A stretch of DNA of 64,000 nt from the NCBI GenBank assembly GCA_019187495.1, contig JABAQN010000042.1, forward strand, positions 1 through 64,000, given 5' to 3'. This DNA comes from Steroidobacteraceae bacterium. GTDB lineage: Bacteria; Pseudomonadota; Gammaproteobacteria; Steroidobacterales; Steroidobacteraceae. This document shows positions 26,279 to 37,668 of the stretch, one piece after another; position 1 is the stretch's first letter, and every line of letters starts with the position of its first letter. The position numbers and the translations under genes are program-made. The notes under the pieces were generated by a model. That model made no database searches. It saw only the letters and a list, made by a program, of their open reading frames with translations, and was not told the origin of the DNA.

Positions 26279-27064
26279 ATGAGACCGCCGCCTGATTACG
26301 TGCCCGCACATGGACTGCTGCGCGACAAGACCGTGATGGTGACCGCCGCGGCGGGCGCCGGGATCGGCTTCGCGGCCGCGAAGCGCTGCGCGGAGGAGGG
26401 CTGCCGCGCGCTCGTCGTCAGCGATATCCACGAGCGCCGGCTCGCCGAGGCCGTCGCGGCGCTGAAGCGCGAAACGGGCCTCGAGGCGGTGCACGGCCAG
26501 TTGTGCGACGTCTCGAAGGAAGGCGATGTACAGGCGCTGTTCGCTTTTGCGCAGCAGCGGCTGGGCGATATCGACGTCCTCATCAACAACGCGGGCCTCG
26601 GCACGAGCAAGCTGATCGTCGAGATGGCGGACGAGGAATGGGCGAAGGTCATCGACATCACGCTCACCGGCACGTTCCGCATGACGCGTGCGGCGCTCAA
26701 GGTGATGCAGCCGCGCGGCCGCGGGGTCATCGTCAACAACGCCTCGGTGCTCGGCTGGCGGGCGCAGGCCGAGCAGGCGCATTACGCCGCCGCCAAGGCC
26801 GGCGTGATGGCGCTGACGCGCTGCGCGGCGATCGAGGCGGCGGAATCCGGCGTGCGCGTCAACGCGGTGGCGCCGTCGATTGCGATCCACGCGTTCCTGC
26901 GCAAGTCGGCGTCCGAGGAACTGCTGGCGCAACTGTCGGCGCGCGAGGCCTTCGGGCGCGGCGCCGAGCCCTGGGAGGTGGCGAACGTCATGGTGTTCCT
27001 CGCCAGCGACTACTCTTCGTACATGACCGGCGAAGTCGTGTCGGTCAGCTCGCAGCGCGCCTGA
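26279..27064 (+). CDS. ipdF: IpdF-like short-chain dehydrogenase
   Basis: A 261-residue SDR matching mycobacterial IpdF, notably NNASVLGWRAQ, HYAAAKAGVMALTRC, APSIAIHAFL and ASDYSSYMTGEVVSVSSQ. IpdF oxidises the 5-hydroxyl of a HIP-CoA derivative. The glycine-rich loop reads TAAAGAGIG, where SDRs usually have TGxxxGIG; IpdF proteins are similarly divergent there. Catalytic Ser and Tyr-Lys are present. It is adjacent to fadE30, with a MaoC-type hydratase next. Confidence 0.87.
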   Translation: MRPPPDYVPAHGLLRDKTVMVTAAAGAGIGFAAAKRCAEEGCRALVVSDIHERRLAEAVAALKRETGLEAVHGQLCDVSKEGDVQALFAFAQQRLGDIDVLINNAGLGTSKLIVEMADEEWAKVIDITLTGTFRMTRAALKVMQPRGRGVIVNNASVLGWRAQAEQAHYAAAKAGVMALTRCAAIEAAESGVRVNAVAPSIAIHAFLRKSASEELLAQLSAREAFGRGAEPWEVANVMVFLASDYSSYMTGEVVSVSSQRA

Positions 27065-27076
27065 GGGGGATACGCG

Positions 27077-27535
27077 ATGGCACAGCGATTCGATTCCGTG
27101 GCGGGAGTGCTGGCGGCGGTCGGCAGTGACCTGGGCCACACCGAATGGATGACGGTCACGCAGGAGCGCATCAATCTCTTCGCCGATGCGACCGACGACC
27201 ACCAGTGGATCCACGTCGATGAGGCGCGCGCCGCCAAGGGGCCGTTCGGCGGCTGCATCGCCCACGGCTACCTCACGCTCAGCCTTGCGAGCAAGTTCCT
27301 GCCGGAACTCGTCGCCTACGACGGCCTCAGGATGGGCGTGAATTACGGCTGCGAGCGGGTAAGGTTTCCGGCACCCGTCCGTGCGGGATCGCGCATACGC
27401 GGACACGGCGAAGTGGTCGCCGCCGAGGAAGTGAAGGGCGGCGTGCAGGTCACGATCCGCGTCACGGTCGAAATCGAGGGCGGCGCGAAGCCCGCCTGCG
27501 TCGTCGACACGATCAGCCGACTCTTTTTCGATTGA
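27077..27535 (+). CDS. MaoC-type (R)-specific enoyl-CoA hydratase
   Basis: A 152-residue single hotdog-fold protein with the hydratase-2 signature [14 protein letters not shown]...[16 protein letters not shown], including the catalytic Asp and His. It would add water to a 2-enoyl-CoA. It lies between ipdF and a thiolase in the long operon. A strong GAGGGGG precedes the ATG. A second protein of this subtype is at 38582-39058. Confidence 0.85.
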   Translation: MAQRFDSVAGVLAAVGSDLGHTEWMTVTQERINLFADATDDHQWIHVDEARAAKGPFGGCIAHGYLTLSLASKFLPELVAYDGLRMGVNYGCERVRFPAPVRAGSRIRGHGEVVAAEEVKGGVQVTIRVTVEIEGGAKPACVVDTISRLFFD

Positions 27536-27545
27536 GGAATTTCCG

Positions 27546-28754
27546 ATGAAGCCCGCCGAAGCCGTCATTGTCTCGACCGCACGCACACCCATCGGCCGCG
27601 CCTATCGCGGTGCGTTCAACGACACCGAGGCGCCGGTGCTCGGCGGACACGTCATTCGCGCGGCGCTCGCGCGGGCGAAGGTCGACGGCGGCGACGTCGA
27701 TGACGTGATCCTCGGCATCGCGGCCCAGCAGGGCACGCAGGGCTACAACCTCGGGCGCCTCTGCACGTACACGGCCGGCCTCCCGGACAGCGTCGGCGGC
27801 ATGGCGATCGACCGCATGTGCGCCTCGGGGCTCGCGGCGATCGCGAGCGCGGCCAAGAGCATCGCGGCGGGCGAGCACACCATTGCAGTCGCCGGCGGGC
27901 TCGAGTCGATTTCGCTGACGCAGAACAAGCACAAGAACGCGTTCCGTTCGCAGTCGAAGGCCGTGCTCGAGGCGATGCCGACGGCATACATCCAGATGAT
28001 CGAGACGGCCGAACTCGTATCCGAGCGCTACGGCATCCCGCGCGGCGCCCAGGACGAGTATTCGCTGCAGAGCCAGCAGCGCACGGCGCGCGCCCAGCGC
28101 GAGGGCCTGTTCGATGACGAGATCGTGCCGCTGCCGAGCGTGAAACAGCTGTTCGACAAGGAAGGCAATCCGGCCGGCACCGAGGCCGTGACGCTCGCGC
28201 GTGACGAGGGCAACCGGCCGGAGACGACGCTCGAGAGCCTCGCGGCGCTCAAGCCCGTGTGGAAGAACGGCCAATGGGTGCGCGAGGGCCGGTTCATCAC
28301 GGCCGGCAACGCCTCGCAGCTCTCGGACGGTGCGAGCGCGTGCGTCGTGATGAGCCGCGAGGAGGCGACACGCCGCGGCCTGCGTCCTCTCGGCGCCTAC
28401 CGCGCGATGGCGGTGGCGGGCTGTCGTGCCGACGAAATGGGCATCGGGCCGGTGTTCGCCGTGCCGAAGCTCCTGAAGCAGACCGGGCTCACGGTCGCCG
28501 ACATCGGGCTGTGGGAGATCAACGAAGCCTTCGCCTGCCAGGTGCTCTATTGCCGCGACCAGCTCGGCATCCCGAACGATCGGCTCAACGTGAACGGCGG
28601 CGCCATCGCGATCGGCCATCCATTCGGCATGTCGGGCGCGCGCCTCGTCGGCCATGCGTTGATCGAAGGGCGGCGGCGCGGCGTGCGCCATGTCGTCGTC
28701 AGCATGTGCGTCGGCGGCGGCATGGGCGCCGCGGCGCTGTTCGAAGTGCTCTGA
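27546..28754 (+). CDS. Acetyl-CoA acyltransferase (thiolase)
   Basis: A 402-residue canonical thiolase. Nucleophile Cys92 in [28 protein letters not shown] and the C-terminal cysteine in [15 protein letters not shown] are all intact, so it should be fully active. It is a general degradative FadA-type thiolase rather than a FadA5 or FadA6 orthologue, and could finish off acyl-CoA fragments from ring C/D cleavage. It lies 10 bases after the hydratase gene. Confidence 0.88.
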   Translation: MKPAEAVIVSTARTPIGRAYRGAFNDTEAPVLGGHVIRAALARAKVDGGDVDDVILGIAAQQGTQGYNLGRLCTYTAGLPDSVGGMAIDRMCASGLAAIASAAKSIAAGEHTIAVAGGLESISLTQNKHKNAFRSQSKAVLEAMPTAYIQMIETAELVSERYGIPRGAQDEYSLQSQQRTARAQREGLFDDEIVPLPSVKQLFDKEGNPAGTEAVTLARDEGNRPETTLESLAALKPVWKNGQWVREGRFITAGNASQLSDGASACVVMSREEATRRGLRPLGAYRAMAVAGCRADEMGIGPVFAVPKLLKQTGLTVADIGLWEINEAFACQVLYCRDQLGIPNDRLNVNGGAIAIGHPFGMSGARLVGHALIEGRRRGVRHVVVSMCVGGGMGAAALFEVL

Positions 28755-28767
28755 GCGGGGGCGGGCC

Positions 28768-29664
28768 TTGGTCCAGGTGGCAATCGGCCTCTATGGCCTG
28801 CAGCAATGGTTCGGCGGCGATTTCGCGCCGGTCGTCGACCTTGCCCGTCGCGCCGAGCAGGCAGGTGTCGACCAGGTGAGCATCACGGATCACGTCGTGA
28901 TGGGCGAGCACCTCGACAAGTATCCGTACGGGAAGTTTCCCTCGGCGCTCGATTTCCCCTGGTTCGAGCCGCTCACCGTGCTCGCGGCGATCGCGGGCGC
29001 CACGCAGCGGATCCGGCTCTCGACGGGCATCCTGATCGCGCCGCTGCGCCCCGCGGTGCTGCTCGCGAAACAGCTCGCCACACTCGATGTGATGTCGCGC
29101 GGCCGGGTGACCATCGGCCTCGGGCTCGGCTGGCAAAGGGAAGAGTACGACGCCGCCGGCGTGCCCTGGGAGGGCCGCTACACACGCCTCGAGGAGCAGG
29201 TGCGTGTCTGCAAGCTCCTTTGGAGCGAGGCGCCGGCGAGCTTCAACGGCGAAACCGTGCGGTTCGAGCGCATCCACGCCTGGCCGCGCCCGGTGCAGGA
29301 GGGCGGCGTGCCGATCTGGTTCGGCCTCGCACCCACCGAACGCAACATCGACCGCATCGCGGCGCTGGGTGACGGCTGGATCCCGATGGAACAGCGACCC
29401 GAGCGGCTCGCCGTGCATGTGGACAAGCTGCGCGCGGCGTTCGCGGCGCGGGGCCGCGACCCGCGCAGCCTCGCGGTGCGAGTGGTGCTGCGGGCGGTGT
29501 TCCGTGCCGACGGCAGTCCCGATCTCGATGCGACGCTTGCGGCCGTGCCGGCGCTCGCGGCGGCCGGCGTCACGATGGTGGAAGTGCTGCCGCTCGTCTT
29601 CTGCCGCGGCCCGCAGGATTTCGATGCGTTTTGCGAGCGTATGGCTGGCGTGAAGAAGTCTTGA
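28768..29664 (+). CDS. LLM-class (probably F420-dependent) oxidoreductase
   Basis: A 298-residue luciferase-like monooxygenase-fold TIM barrel. Supporting strands: VSITDHVVMGEH, IRLSTGILIAPLRP, the KQLATLDVMSRGRVTIGLGLGW segment typical of the F420 subgroup, and WFGLAP. The family uses F420 or FMN; F420 is favoured because an F420 core-synthesis gene lies at 57392-60349. A TTG at 28768 with a GGGGGCGGG site upstream is preferred; GTG at 28777 is possible. Last gene of the ring C/D operon. It might oxidise or reduce an alcohol or enone of a steroid intermediate. Confidence 0.8.
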   Translation: MVQVAIGLYGLQQWFGGDFAPVVDLARRAEQAGVDQVSITDHVVMGEHLDKYPYGKFPSALDFPWFEPLTVLAAIAGATQRIRLSTGILIAPLRPAVLLAKQLATLDVMSRGRVTIGLGLGWQREEYDAAGVPWEGRYTRLEEQVRVCKLLWSEAPASFNGETVRFERIHAWPRPVQEGGVPIWFGLAPTERNIDRIAALGDGWIPMEQRPERLAVHVDKLRAAFAARGRDPRSLAVRVVLRAVFRADGSPDLDATLAAVPALAAAGVTMVEVLPLVFCRGPQDFDAFCERMAGVKKS

Positions 29665-29678
29665 TAAGCAATTGATAA

Positions 29679-30437
29679 TCAACCGGTAGTTGCCTTGCGG
29701 CTGCTGCGTCCATTCTTGCCGGGTCGCGGCGCGCGTGCTTTCACGGCGAGCAACCGCGCGGCCCCGTCCAGACGCCCGGCGGGCGGATTCGCCGCGAACA
29801 GTGCGCGATAGACCAGCATCGCGAGCCAGTCCGCCATCTCCTCCGGCGTGAACTGCAGTTCGCGCAGCGCGGAATTGCGCAGGATGTAACGTTCGCGCAG
29901 CGCCGCCTCGGAAATCCCGCCGAGCGCATAGGCGATCAGCAGCGCCTCGGTCGCGCTCAGCTTCGCTTCGGGGAAGAGCCGCGGCATCTGCGCCGAAAGG
30001 AGTTGCAGTTGCGTCTTGTAGAAGTCCCGCAACTGCGCACGAAAGGGCGGGTATTCGTCCGCGAGCTGGTTCATCGCGCGCACGAGGCCGGGCCTGAGCG
30101 CATGGTTTTCGACCGACGGCACGATGTGCGAGCGGATGCGTCCCCACCAGTCGCCCCGGCCGATGCCGCGCTCGATGCGCGCCGTGTCGCCGAGTTCGGC
30201 CATCACCTCGCCCAGCAGTTCGATGGTCAGGGTTCGCAGGTCGGGAAAATAGCGGTGGAAGAGGCCGGCGGCGACTCCGGCCTCTTTCGTGACGTCGGCG
30301 ACCGTCATCTGGCTGTAGCCCTTGCGGTCGAGCACGCACCGCGCCGCCGTCTTCAGCCGCTCGCGGGTCGCGCGGCCGCGGCTGCCAAGCCGGGCGCTGT
30401 GCACCGGGGATCGCTTGCGGCGATGGATGCGCGGCAT
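29679..30437 (-). CDS. TetR-family regulator of the igr-like operon
   Basis: About 252 residues. The N-terminal helix-turn-helix (MTVADVTKEAGVAAGLFHRYF) is typical TetR; the C-terminal domain would bind an effector, perhaps a steroid CoA ester by analogy with KstR and KstR2. The gene is divergent from the igr-like operon. A perfect palindrome at 30437-30458 lies over its own start region. ATGs at 30437 and 30449 and a TTG at 30455 are all possible; none has a clear ribosome site. It probably represses itself and the divergent operon. Confidence 0.85.
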   Translation of the reverse strand: MPRIHRRKRSPVHSARLGSRGRATRERLKTAARCVLDRKGYSQMTVADVTKEAGVAAGLFHRYFPDLRTLTIELLGEVMAELGDTARIERGIGRGDWWGRIRSHIVPSVENHALRPGLVRAMNQLADEYPPFRAQLRDFYKTQLQLLSAQMPRLFPEAKLSATEALLIAYALGGISEAALRERYILRNSALRELQFTPEEMADWLAMLVYRALFAANPPAGRLDGAARLLAVKARAPRPGKNGRSSRKATTG

Positions 30438-30458
30438 AGTTGAATCCATATTCAACTA
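30437..30458. promoter_or_regulatory. Palindromic operator, probable TetR binding site
   Basis: A perfect inverted repeat TAGTTGAAT-N4-ATTCAACTA (9-bp arms). It covers the start codon region of the TetR gene and lies 39 bases before the ChsH2-like ATG, the position expected for repression in both directions. Confidence 0.75.
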
Positions 30459-30496
30459 CAAATACTCTACGCGCAAGACCGAGCGGAGAGGAACAC

Positions 30497-31477
30497 ATGA
30501 CGCCCGAGGAAACCACGGCCTTCGAAGCGAAGATCCGCGCCTACGTGGGACGCGAGATGGGCCCGCCGAAACGCGGCTTCGACGACGTCAATGCCGCGAT
30601 GATCCGCCACTGGACCGAGGTCACCGGCGATGCGAATCCGGTCTACACCGACGCGCAGTTCGCCGCCGCCTCCGGCAAGAAGGGCCTCATTGCGCCGCCG
30701 ACCATGCTCGCGATCTGGGCGATGGAGGGCTACCCGATGGCGCTGCCGCAGACGGGGAAAGTCGATGTGCAGCGCGAGCTGCACAACCTCCTCGAGGCGC
30801 ACGGTTACACCGGCGTGCTCGGCACGAACACGATCACCGAGTTCTATCGCGACCTGCGGCCCGGGGACCAGGTCACCGCGCACACGGTGATCGACAACAT
30901 CTCGGAGCGCAAGAAGACGGCGCGCGGCCACGGTTATTTCATCGAGACCGTCACGAAGTTCACCGACCAGAAGGGCGAGCCGATCGGCCGGCAGGTGTTT
31001 CGCACGTTGCGTTTCGCGCCGAGCGCCGAACTCGCCGCGGCGAAGGGCGAGGCTGCGAAGGGTGCGGACGCGCCGCTCGAGGTGCCGACGCGCATTCCCT
31101 CGCCGCGCGGCCATGACAACGCCTGGTGGTGGGAAGCGATCGACCAGGGGCGGCTCCTGATCCAGCGCTGCAAGGGCTGTGGCACGCTGCGCCACCCGCC
31201 GCGCCCGATGTGCGGCAGCTGCCAGTCGCTCGAATGGGACAGCGTCGAGTCCTCGCTCGAGGGCGAGGTATTCAGCTACACCGAACTCAGCTATCCGAAG
31301 TTTCCGGGCTATCCCGATCCGCTGCTCTGCGGCCTCATCCAGCTGCGGGAAGGCACGCGCCTCGTGGCGAACATCGTCGGCTGCGAGCCGCAGAGAGTCC
31401 ATGTCGGCATGAAGGTGAAGGGGAAGGTGGAGCGGGTCGACGACAAGACCATGCTGCCGAACTTCTACCCGGCGTGA
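30497..31477 (+). CDS. chsH2: ChsH2-like MaoC-DUF35 fusion (steroid enoyl-CoA hydratase/aldolase subunit)
   Basis: A 326-residue two-domain protein. Residues ~1-180 form a MaoC-like hotdog domain; the remainder is a DUF35 domain with a zinc ribbon (CKGCG...CGSC) and OB fold. The same fusion in mycobacterial ChsH2 pairs its MaoC part with ChsH1 to hydrate the C3 side-chain enoyl-CoA and its DUF35 part with the Ltp2 aldolase. ChsH1- and Ltp2-like genes follow immediately. Good GGAGAGGA site before the ATG. First gene of the operon under the TetR palindrome. Confidence 0.9.
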   Translation: MTPEETTAFEAKIRAYVGREMGPPKRGFDDVNAAMIRHWTEVTGDANPVYTDAQFAAASGKKGLIAPPTMLAIWAMEGYPMALPQTGKVDVQRELHNLLEAHGYTGVLGTNTITEFYRDLRPGDQVTAHTVIDNISERKKTARGHGYFIETVTKFTDQKGEPIGRQVFRTLRFAPSAELAAAKGEAAKGADAPLEVPTRIPSPRGHDNAWWWEAIDQGRLLIQRCKGCGTLRHPPRPMCGSCQSLEWDSVESSLEGEVFSYTELSYPKFPGYPDPLLCGLIQLREGTRLVANIVGCEPQRVHVGMKVKGKVERVDDKTMLPNFYPA

Positions 31478-31500
31478 TGACAGGACAGCGAGCAGGCACC

Positions 31501-31929
31501 ATGAAAAGAACGACACGAAGTTTCACCAGTGTGGCCGTCGGCGAAAAGCTGCCAGCCCTGAAGATCGATGTCACCGCCGGGCTGATCGTCGGCGGTGCGC
31601 TCGCCTCGCGCGATTTCACGCCGGTGCATCACGAGAAGGCCGCGGCGCAGGCCGCGGGACTGCCGGACATCTTCATGAACATCCTGACGAGCAATGGCCT
31701 GATGGCCCGTTTCGTCACCGACTGGACGGGCCCCGAGGCCACGATCAGGCGCATCGATGTCAAGCTCGGTGCGCCGAACCTGCCCGGCATGGTGATGACC
31801 ATCACGGGCGAGGTCGCGGCCAGGGACGAGGCCGCCGGCACGGTGGACATCAGCGTGAGCGGCGACAACAACGTCTGGGGAAACCACATGGCGGGCATGG
31901 TGCGCGTGGCGCTGCCGAGGGAGGCCTGA
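31501..31929 (+). CDS. chsH1: ChsH1-like MaoC hydratase subunit
   Basis: A 142-residue single hotdog-fold protein. It has the catalytic core SRDFTPVHHEKAAAQAAGL, with Asp and His in the hydratase-2 arrangement. In mycobacteria ChsH1-ChsH2 hydrates 3-oxo-4,17-pregnadiene-20-carboxyl-CoA. Size, order and neighbours match that system. Followed three bases later by the Ltp2-like gene. Confidence 0.88.
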   Translation: MKRTTRSFTSVAVGEKLPALKIDVTAGLIVGGALASRDFTPVHHEKAAAQAAGLPDIFMNILTSNGLMARFVTDWTGPEATIRRIDVKLGAPNLPGMVMTITGEVAARDEAAGTVDISVSGDNNVWGNHMAGMVRVALPREA

Positions 31930-31931
31930 GC

Positions 31932-33104
31932 ATGGCTGCCAACTTCACCGACCAGGCCGCCATCGTCGGCATCGGCTCGACCGAGTTCTCGAAGGACTCC
32001 GGCCGCTCGGAACTCGCGCTCGCCGCCGAGGCCGTGAAGCACGCGCTCGACGACGCCGGGCTCACGCCCGCGGACGTCGACGGATTCGTGACCTACACGA
32101 TCGACCAGAACGAGGAAGTCGACGTCGCGCGCGCGCTCGGCTGCAACGACATCCGGATGTTCAGCCGCGTGCCCTACGGCGGCGGTGCCGCGACCGGCAC
32201 GCTGCTGCAGGCGGTGATGGCCGTCGCGACGGGCGTGGCCGAGACCGTGGTCTGCTATCGCGCGCTGAACGGCCGCTCCGGGCAGCGCTACTCGTCCGGC
32301 GTCTCCGGCAACCTGATCACCGGCAGCGCGATCCACTACGGCTATTACATGCCGTTTGGCCTGCTGACGCCGGCTTCCTGGGTCGCGATGTTCACGCGCC
32401 GCTACATGCACCTCACCGGTTGCACGCAGGACGCGTTCTTCGAAGTGGCGCACTCGACGCGCGAATACGCCGTGAAGAATCCCGCGGCGTTCTTCTACCA
32501 GCGGCCGTTCACCCGCGCCGAGTACGACGCCGGCAAGAAGATCTCGGACCCGCTCAGGCTTTTCGACTGTTGCCAGGAAAGCGACGGTGGCTCGGCCATC
32601 GTGGTCACGTCAAGCGCGCGCGCGAAGGACCTCAGGCAGCCGGGTGTGGCAGTGCGCGGCGTCGCGCAATGCCTCGCGAAGGACCAGGAGGAAATGACCT
32701 CGTTCTATCGCCCCGAGATCGCCCGCATCCCGGAAATGGATCTCGCCGCGGCCGAGGCCTACGCCCAGTGCGGCCTCGCGGCGAAGGACATCGATGCGGC
32801 GGTGATCTACGACGCGTTCACGCCGATCGTGCTCTGGCAGCTCGAATCGTGGGGCTTCTGCAAGTTCGGCGAAGCGGCGCAGTTCGTGCAGGCAGGCAAT
32901 CTGCGCCCGAATGGGCGCCTGCCGTCGAATACCCACGGTGGCCAGTTGTCCGAGGCGTACATCCACGGCATGAACGGCATCGTCGAGGCGGTGCGGCTCG
33001 TGCGCGGCACGTCCGTGAACCAGCCGAAGAAGCGCATCGAGCATGCGCTCGTGACCTCCGGCGTGGGTGTTCCGACCGGGGGCGCCATCCTCGGCCGGAT
33101 GTGA
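31932..33104 (+). CDS. ltp2: Ltp2-like side-chain-cleaving retro-aldolase
   Basis: A 390-residue thiolase-fold protein without the thiolase nucleophilic Cys (RVPYGGGAATG there instead). It keeps Tyr293 (YDAFTP) and Tyr343 (NTHGGQLSEAYIHG), corresponding to the two tyrosines proposed as catalytic in Ltp2. Ltp2 with the ChsH2 DUF35 domain splits the hydrated C3 side chain into propionyl-CoA and a 17-keto steroid. The stop overlaps the next ATG by one base (TGATG). Strong neighbour support. Confidence 0.9.
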   Translation: MAANFTDQAAIVGIGSTEFSKDSGRSELALAAEAVKHALDDAGLTPADVDGFVTYTIDQNEEVDVARALGCNDIRMFSRVPYGGGAATGTLLQAVMAVATGVAETVVCYRALNGRSGQRYSSGVSGNLITGSAIHYGYYMPFGLLTPASWVAMFTRRYMHLTGCTQDAFFEVAHSTREYAVKNPAAFFYQRPFTRAEYDAGKKISDPLRLFDCCQESDGGSAIVVTSSARAKDLRQPGVAVRGVAQCLAKDQEEMTSFYRPEIARIPEMDLAAAEAYAQCGLAAKDIDAAVIYDAFTPIVLWQLESWGFCKFGEAAQFVQAGNLRPNGRLPSNTHGGQLSEAYIHGMNGIVEAVRLVRGTSVNQPKKRIEHALVTSGVGVPTGGAILGRM

Positions 33105-34207
33105 TGAACGAAGAGCAACAGGCCATCGCCGACATGGCGGCGAGGGTGTTCGCCGACCACTGCGACGACGGGCAGATCCAGCAGTTCTGGGCAGCTGAGG
33201 CGCCGTTCGATGCGGCGTTGTGGCAGGCCCTGCGCGAGGGCGGGCTCGCAACGCTGATTCTCCCGGACGCACTCGGCGGCAGCGGGCTCGGCATGATCGA
33301 ACTCTGCACCGTGCTCGAGGCGCAGGGCCGGCATCTCGCGCCGGTTCCGCTGTGGTCGCATCAGCTCGCCGTGGCGGCGATGGCGAAGTTCGCGCCGGGT
33401 GGTGCGCCTCCGTACGCGAACTGGTCGGCTGTGAGCCAGGGTGCGCGGCTCGCGACACTCTGCCTCGAGGGCCTGCGCGCAAGCCGCGGACTCACGTTGC
33501 ATGCCGAGAGGGCGGCGGACGGCTGGCGCCTGACCGGGCGCGCGGTGGCGGTGCCGCAGGGCGCCGAGGCGGCGATGGCGGTATTGCCGGCGCAATCGCC
33601 GGGCGGCGTGCGCCTGTTCGCGATCGACCTCTCAGCGCCCGGGATCGGGAGGATCGCGGGCCGGCTCACGCATCACGAACCGGCTGCCGATCTCGTGTTC
33701 ACGGGCCTCACGGTAGCGGCGGCGGCGGCGCTCGATGAGGCGGCGCCCGGCTGGCTCGATCCGCGTGTCGCGGCCTGCTTCGGTGCCCTGCAGCTCGGCG
33801 TGACGACGGAGGCGCTCCGGCGGGTGGTTGCCTATACGAGCGAGCGCGTGCAGTTCGGGCAGCCGATCGCGGCGTTCCAGGCGATCTCGCAGAAGACGGC
33901 CGATTGCCTGATTGATGTCGAAGCGCTGCGTTCCACGCTCTGGCAGCTCGCCTGGCGGCTGGATTCGGGTCTCGATGCCGAGGGCAGCGCTGGCGTCGTC
34001 AGGGCGTGGACCTGCGACACGGGCTTTCGTGTCAGCCACGCGGCGCAGCACATGCACGGCGGCATCGGGGTCGACGTGAGCTATCCGATCCACCGCTATA
34101 CCTACTGGAGCACGGCGATCGAAATCGCCTGCGGCGGCGTTTCCGCGAATCTCGCCGCGCTCGGACAGTGGCTGGGTACACCGGCGCTGTCGGCAGCGGA
34201 CTGCTGA
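33104..34207 (+). CDS. chsE1: ChsE1-like (FadE28) acyl-CoA dehydrogenase subunit
   Basis: A 367-residue short-type acyl-CoA dehydrogenase with a divergent middle domain. Its C-terminus HMHGGIGVDVSYPIHRY is the FadE28/ChsE1 signature, and RVQFGQPIAAFQAISQK is the flavin-contact helix. ChsE1-ChsE2 is an alpha2beta2 enzyme that dehydrogenates the C3 side-chain CoA ester. The partner gene follows. Starts within the Ltp2 stop codon (TGATG), so translation is probably coupled. Confidence 0.87.
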   Translation: MNEEQQAIADMAARVFADHCDDGQIQQFWAAEAPFDAALWQALREGGLATLILPDALGGSGLGMIELCTVLEAQGRHLAPVPLWSHQLAVAAMAKFAPGGAPPYANWSAVSQGARLATLCLEGLRASRGLTLHAERAADGWRLTGRAVAVPQGAEAAMAVLPAQSPGGVRLFAIDLSAPGIGRIAGRLTHHEPAADLVFTGLTVAAAAALDEAAPGWLDPRVAACFGALQLGVTTEALRRVVAYTSERVQFGQPIAAFQAISQKTADCLIDVEALRSTLWQLAWRLDSGLDAEGSAGVVRAWTCDTGFRVSHAAQHMHGGIGVDVSYPIHRYTYWSTAIEIACGGVSANLAALGQWLGTPALSAADC

Positions 34208-34234
34208 GTCGGGCGCGGCCAGAGGCACTGCACC

Positions 34235-35427
34235 ATGCAACAGGGCACCATGCATGTGAATCTCACGCCGGAACAAGCGGCGCTGAAGCGGGAAGTCCGC
34301 GCCTATTTCGCGAGCATCGTCACACCCGAATACCTCGCGACGATGCACGACTTTCGCAACCCTGGGCGGCTCGAGGCCTACAAGGGGCTGATCCGCACGA
34401 TGGGGCGCGATGGCTGGCTGGCCGTTGGCTGGCCGAAGAAGTTCGGCGGCAAGGACTACTCGCCGCTCGAGCAACTGATCTTCTTCGAGGAGGCCTACCT
34501 CAGCGGCGCGGCGCTCCCCTTTGTGACCATCAACACCGTCGCGCCGGCGCTGATGGAGCATGGTTCCGACGCGCATCGCCGCAAGTTCCTGCCCGGCATT
34601 GCGGCCGGCGAGATCCATTTCGCGATCGGTTACACCGAGCCCTCCGCCGGCACCGATCTCGCGACGTTGAAGACGACCGCCGTGCCGGATCGTGATGGCT
34701 TCCTGGTGAACGGCCAGAAGATCTTCACGTCGGACATCGACGCCGCCGACTACGTCTGGCTCGCGTGCCGCACGGATCCCGCGAGGCCGCGCCACAAGGG
34801 GATTTCGCTCCTGATCGTCGACGCGAGGGCGAAGGGGGTTTCGTTCACGCCGATCCCCACGGTGGGCCATCAGACCTTCGCGAGCTACTACAGCGATGTG
34901 CGGGTACCGGCCGACATGCTCGTCGGGGAACTCAACGGCGGTTGGAAGCTGATCACCGCGCAGCTGAACCACGAGCGCATCAGCCTCGGCGCATTCGGCA
35001 TCAAGTCACGCGGCGCCTTTTTCAGTACCCTCGAGTGGGCACGGCAGGCCGACGCGGCGGGTGACCGGCCCATCGACCGGCCCTGGGTCGCCGCGGCGCT
35101 CGCCGAGTGCTACCAGAAGCTCGAGGCGATGCGGCTCCTCAATTACCGCATGGCGGCCGATGTCACGGCCGGCAGGCTCGACGCGGGTCTCGCGGCCGCC
35201 GCCAAGGTGTTCGGCACCGAAACCGCGATCGCGGTCTTTCGCAAGCTGCTCGAAGTCACGGGTTCGGGCGGGCTCTATCGGCGTGACAGTGCCGCCGCCG
35301 TGCTGTCCGCGCGCCTCGAGGAGGAGTATCGCCTCGCGCTGATCAATACCTTTGGCGGCGGCGTCAACGAACTGCTGCGCGACATCGCCTCGCAGTTCGG
35401 GCTCGGCATGCCGAGGACCGGGCGCTG

Positions 35428-35428
<1 letters not shown>
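34235..35428 (+). CDS. chsE2: ChsE2-like (FadE29) acyl-CoA dehydrogenase subunit
   Basis: A 397-residue long-type subunit matching FadE29: MGRDGWLAVGWPKKFGG, HFAIGYTEPSAGTDLATL, NGQKIFTS, and NTFGGGVNELLRDIA at the C-terminus. It forms the side-chain dehydrogenase with the preceding ChsE1-like protein. An ATG at 34250 (MHVNLTPEQ) is a possible alternative; 34235 has AGAGG at better spacing. The next gene starts inside its stop (TGATG). Confidence 0.87.
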
Positions 35429-37645
<2,217 letters not shown>

Positions 37646-37668
37646 GAACTGTTGCGAGGGAGAAGGAG

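Noticed and set aside
29665-29690. TTGAT-A-ATCAA inverted repeat between the LLM and TetR genes as a terminator
   Set aside because: Short AT-rich arms and no T-tract; not convincing.
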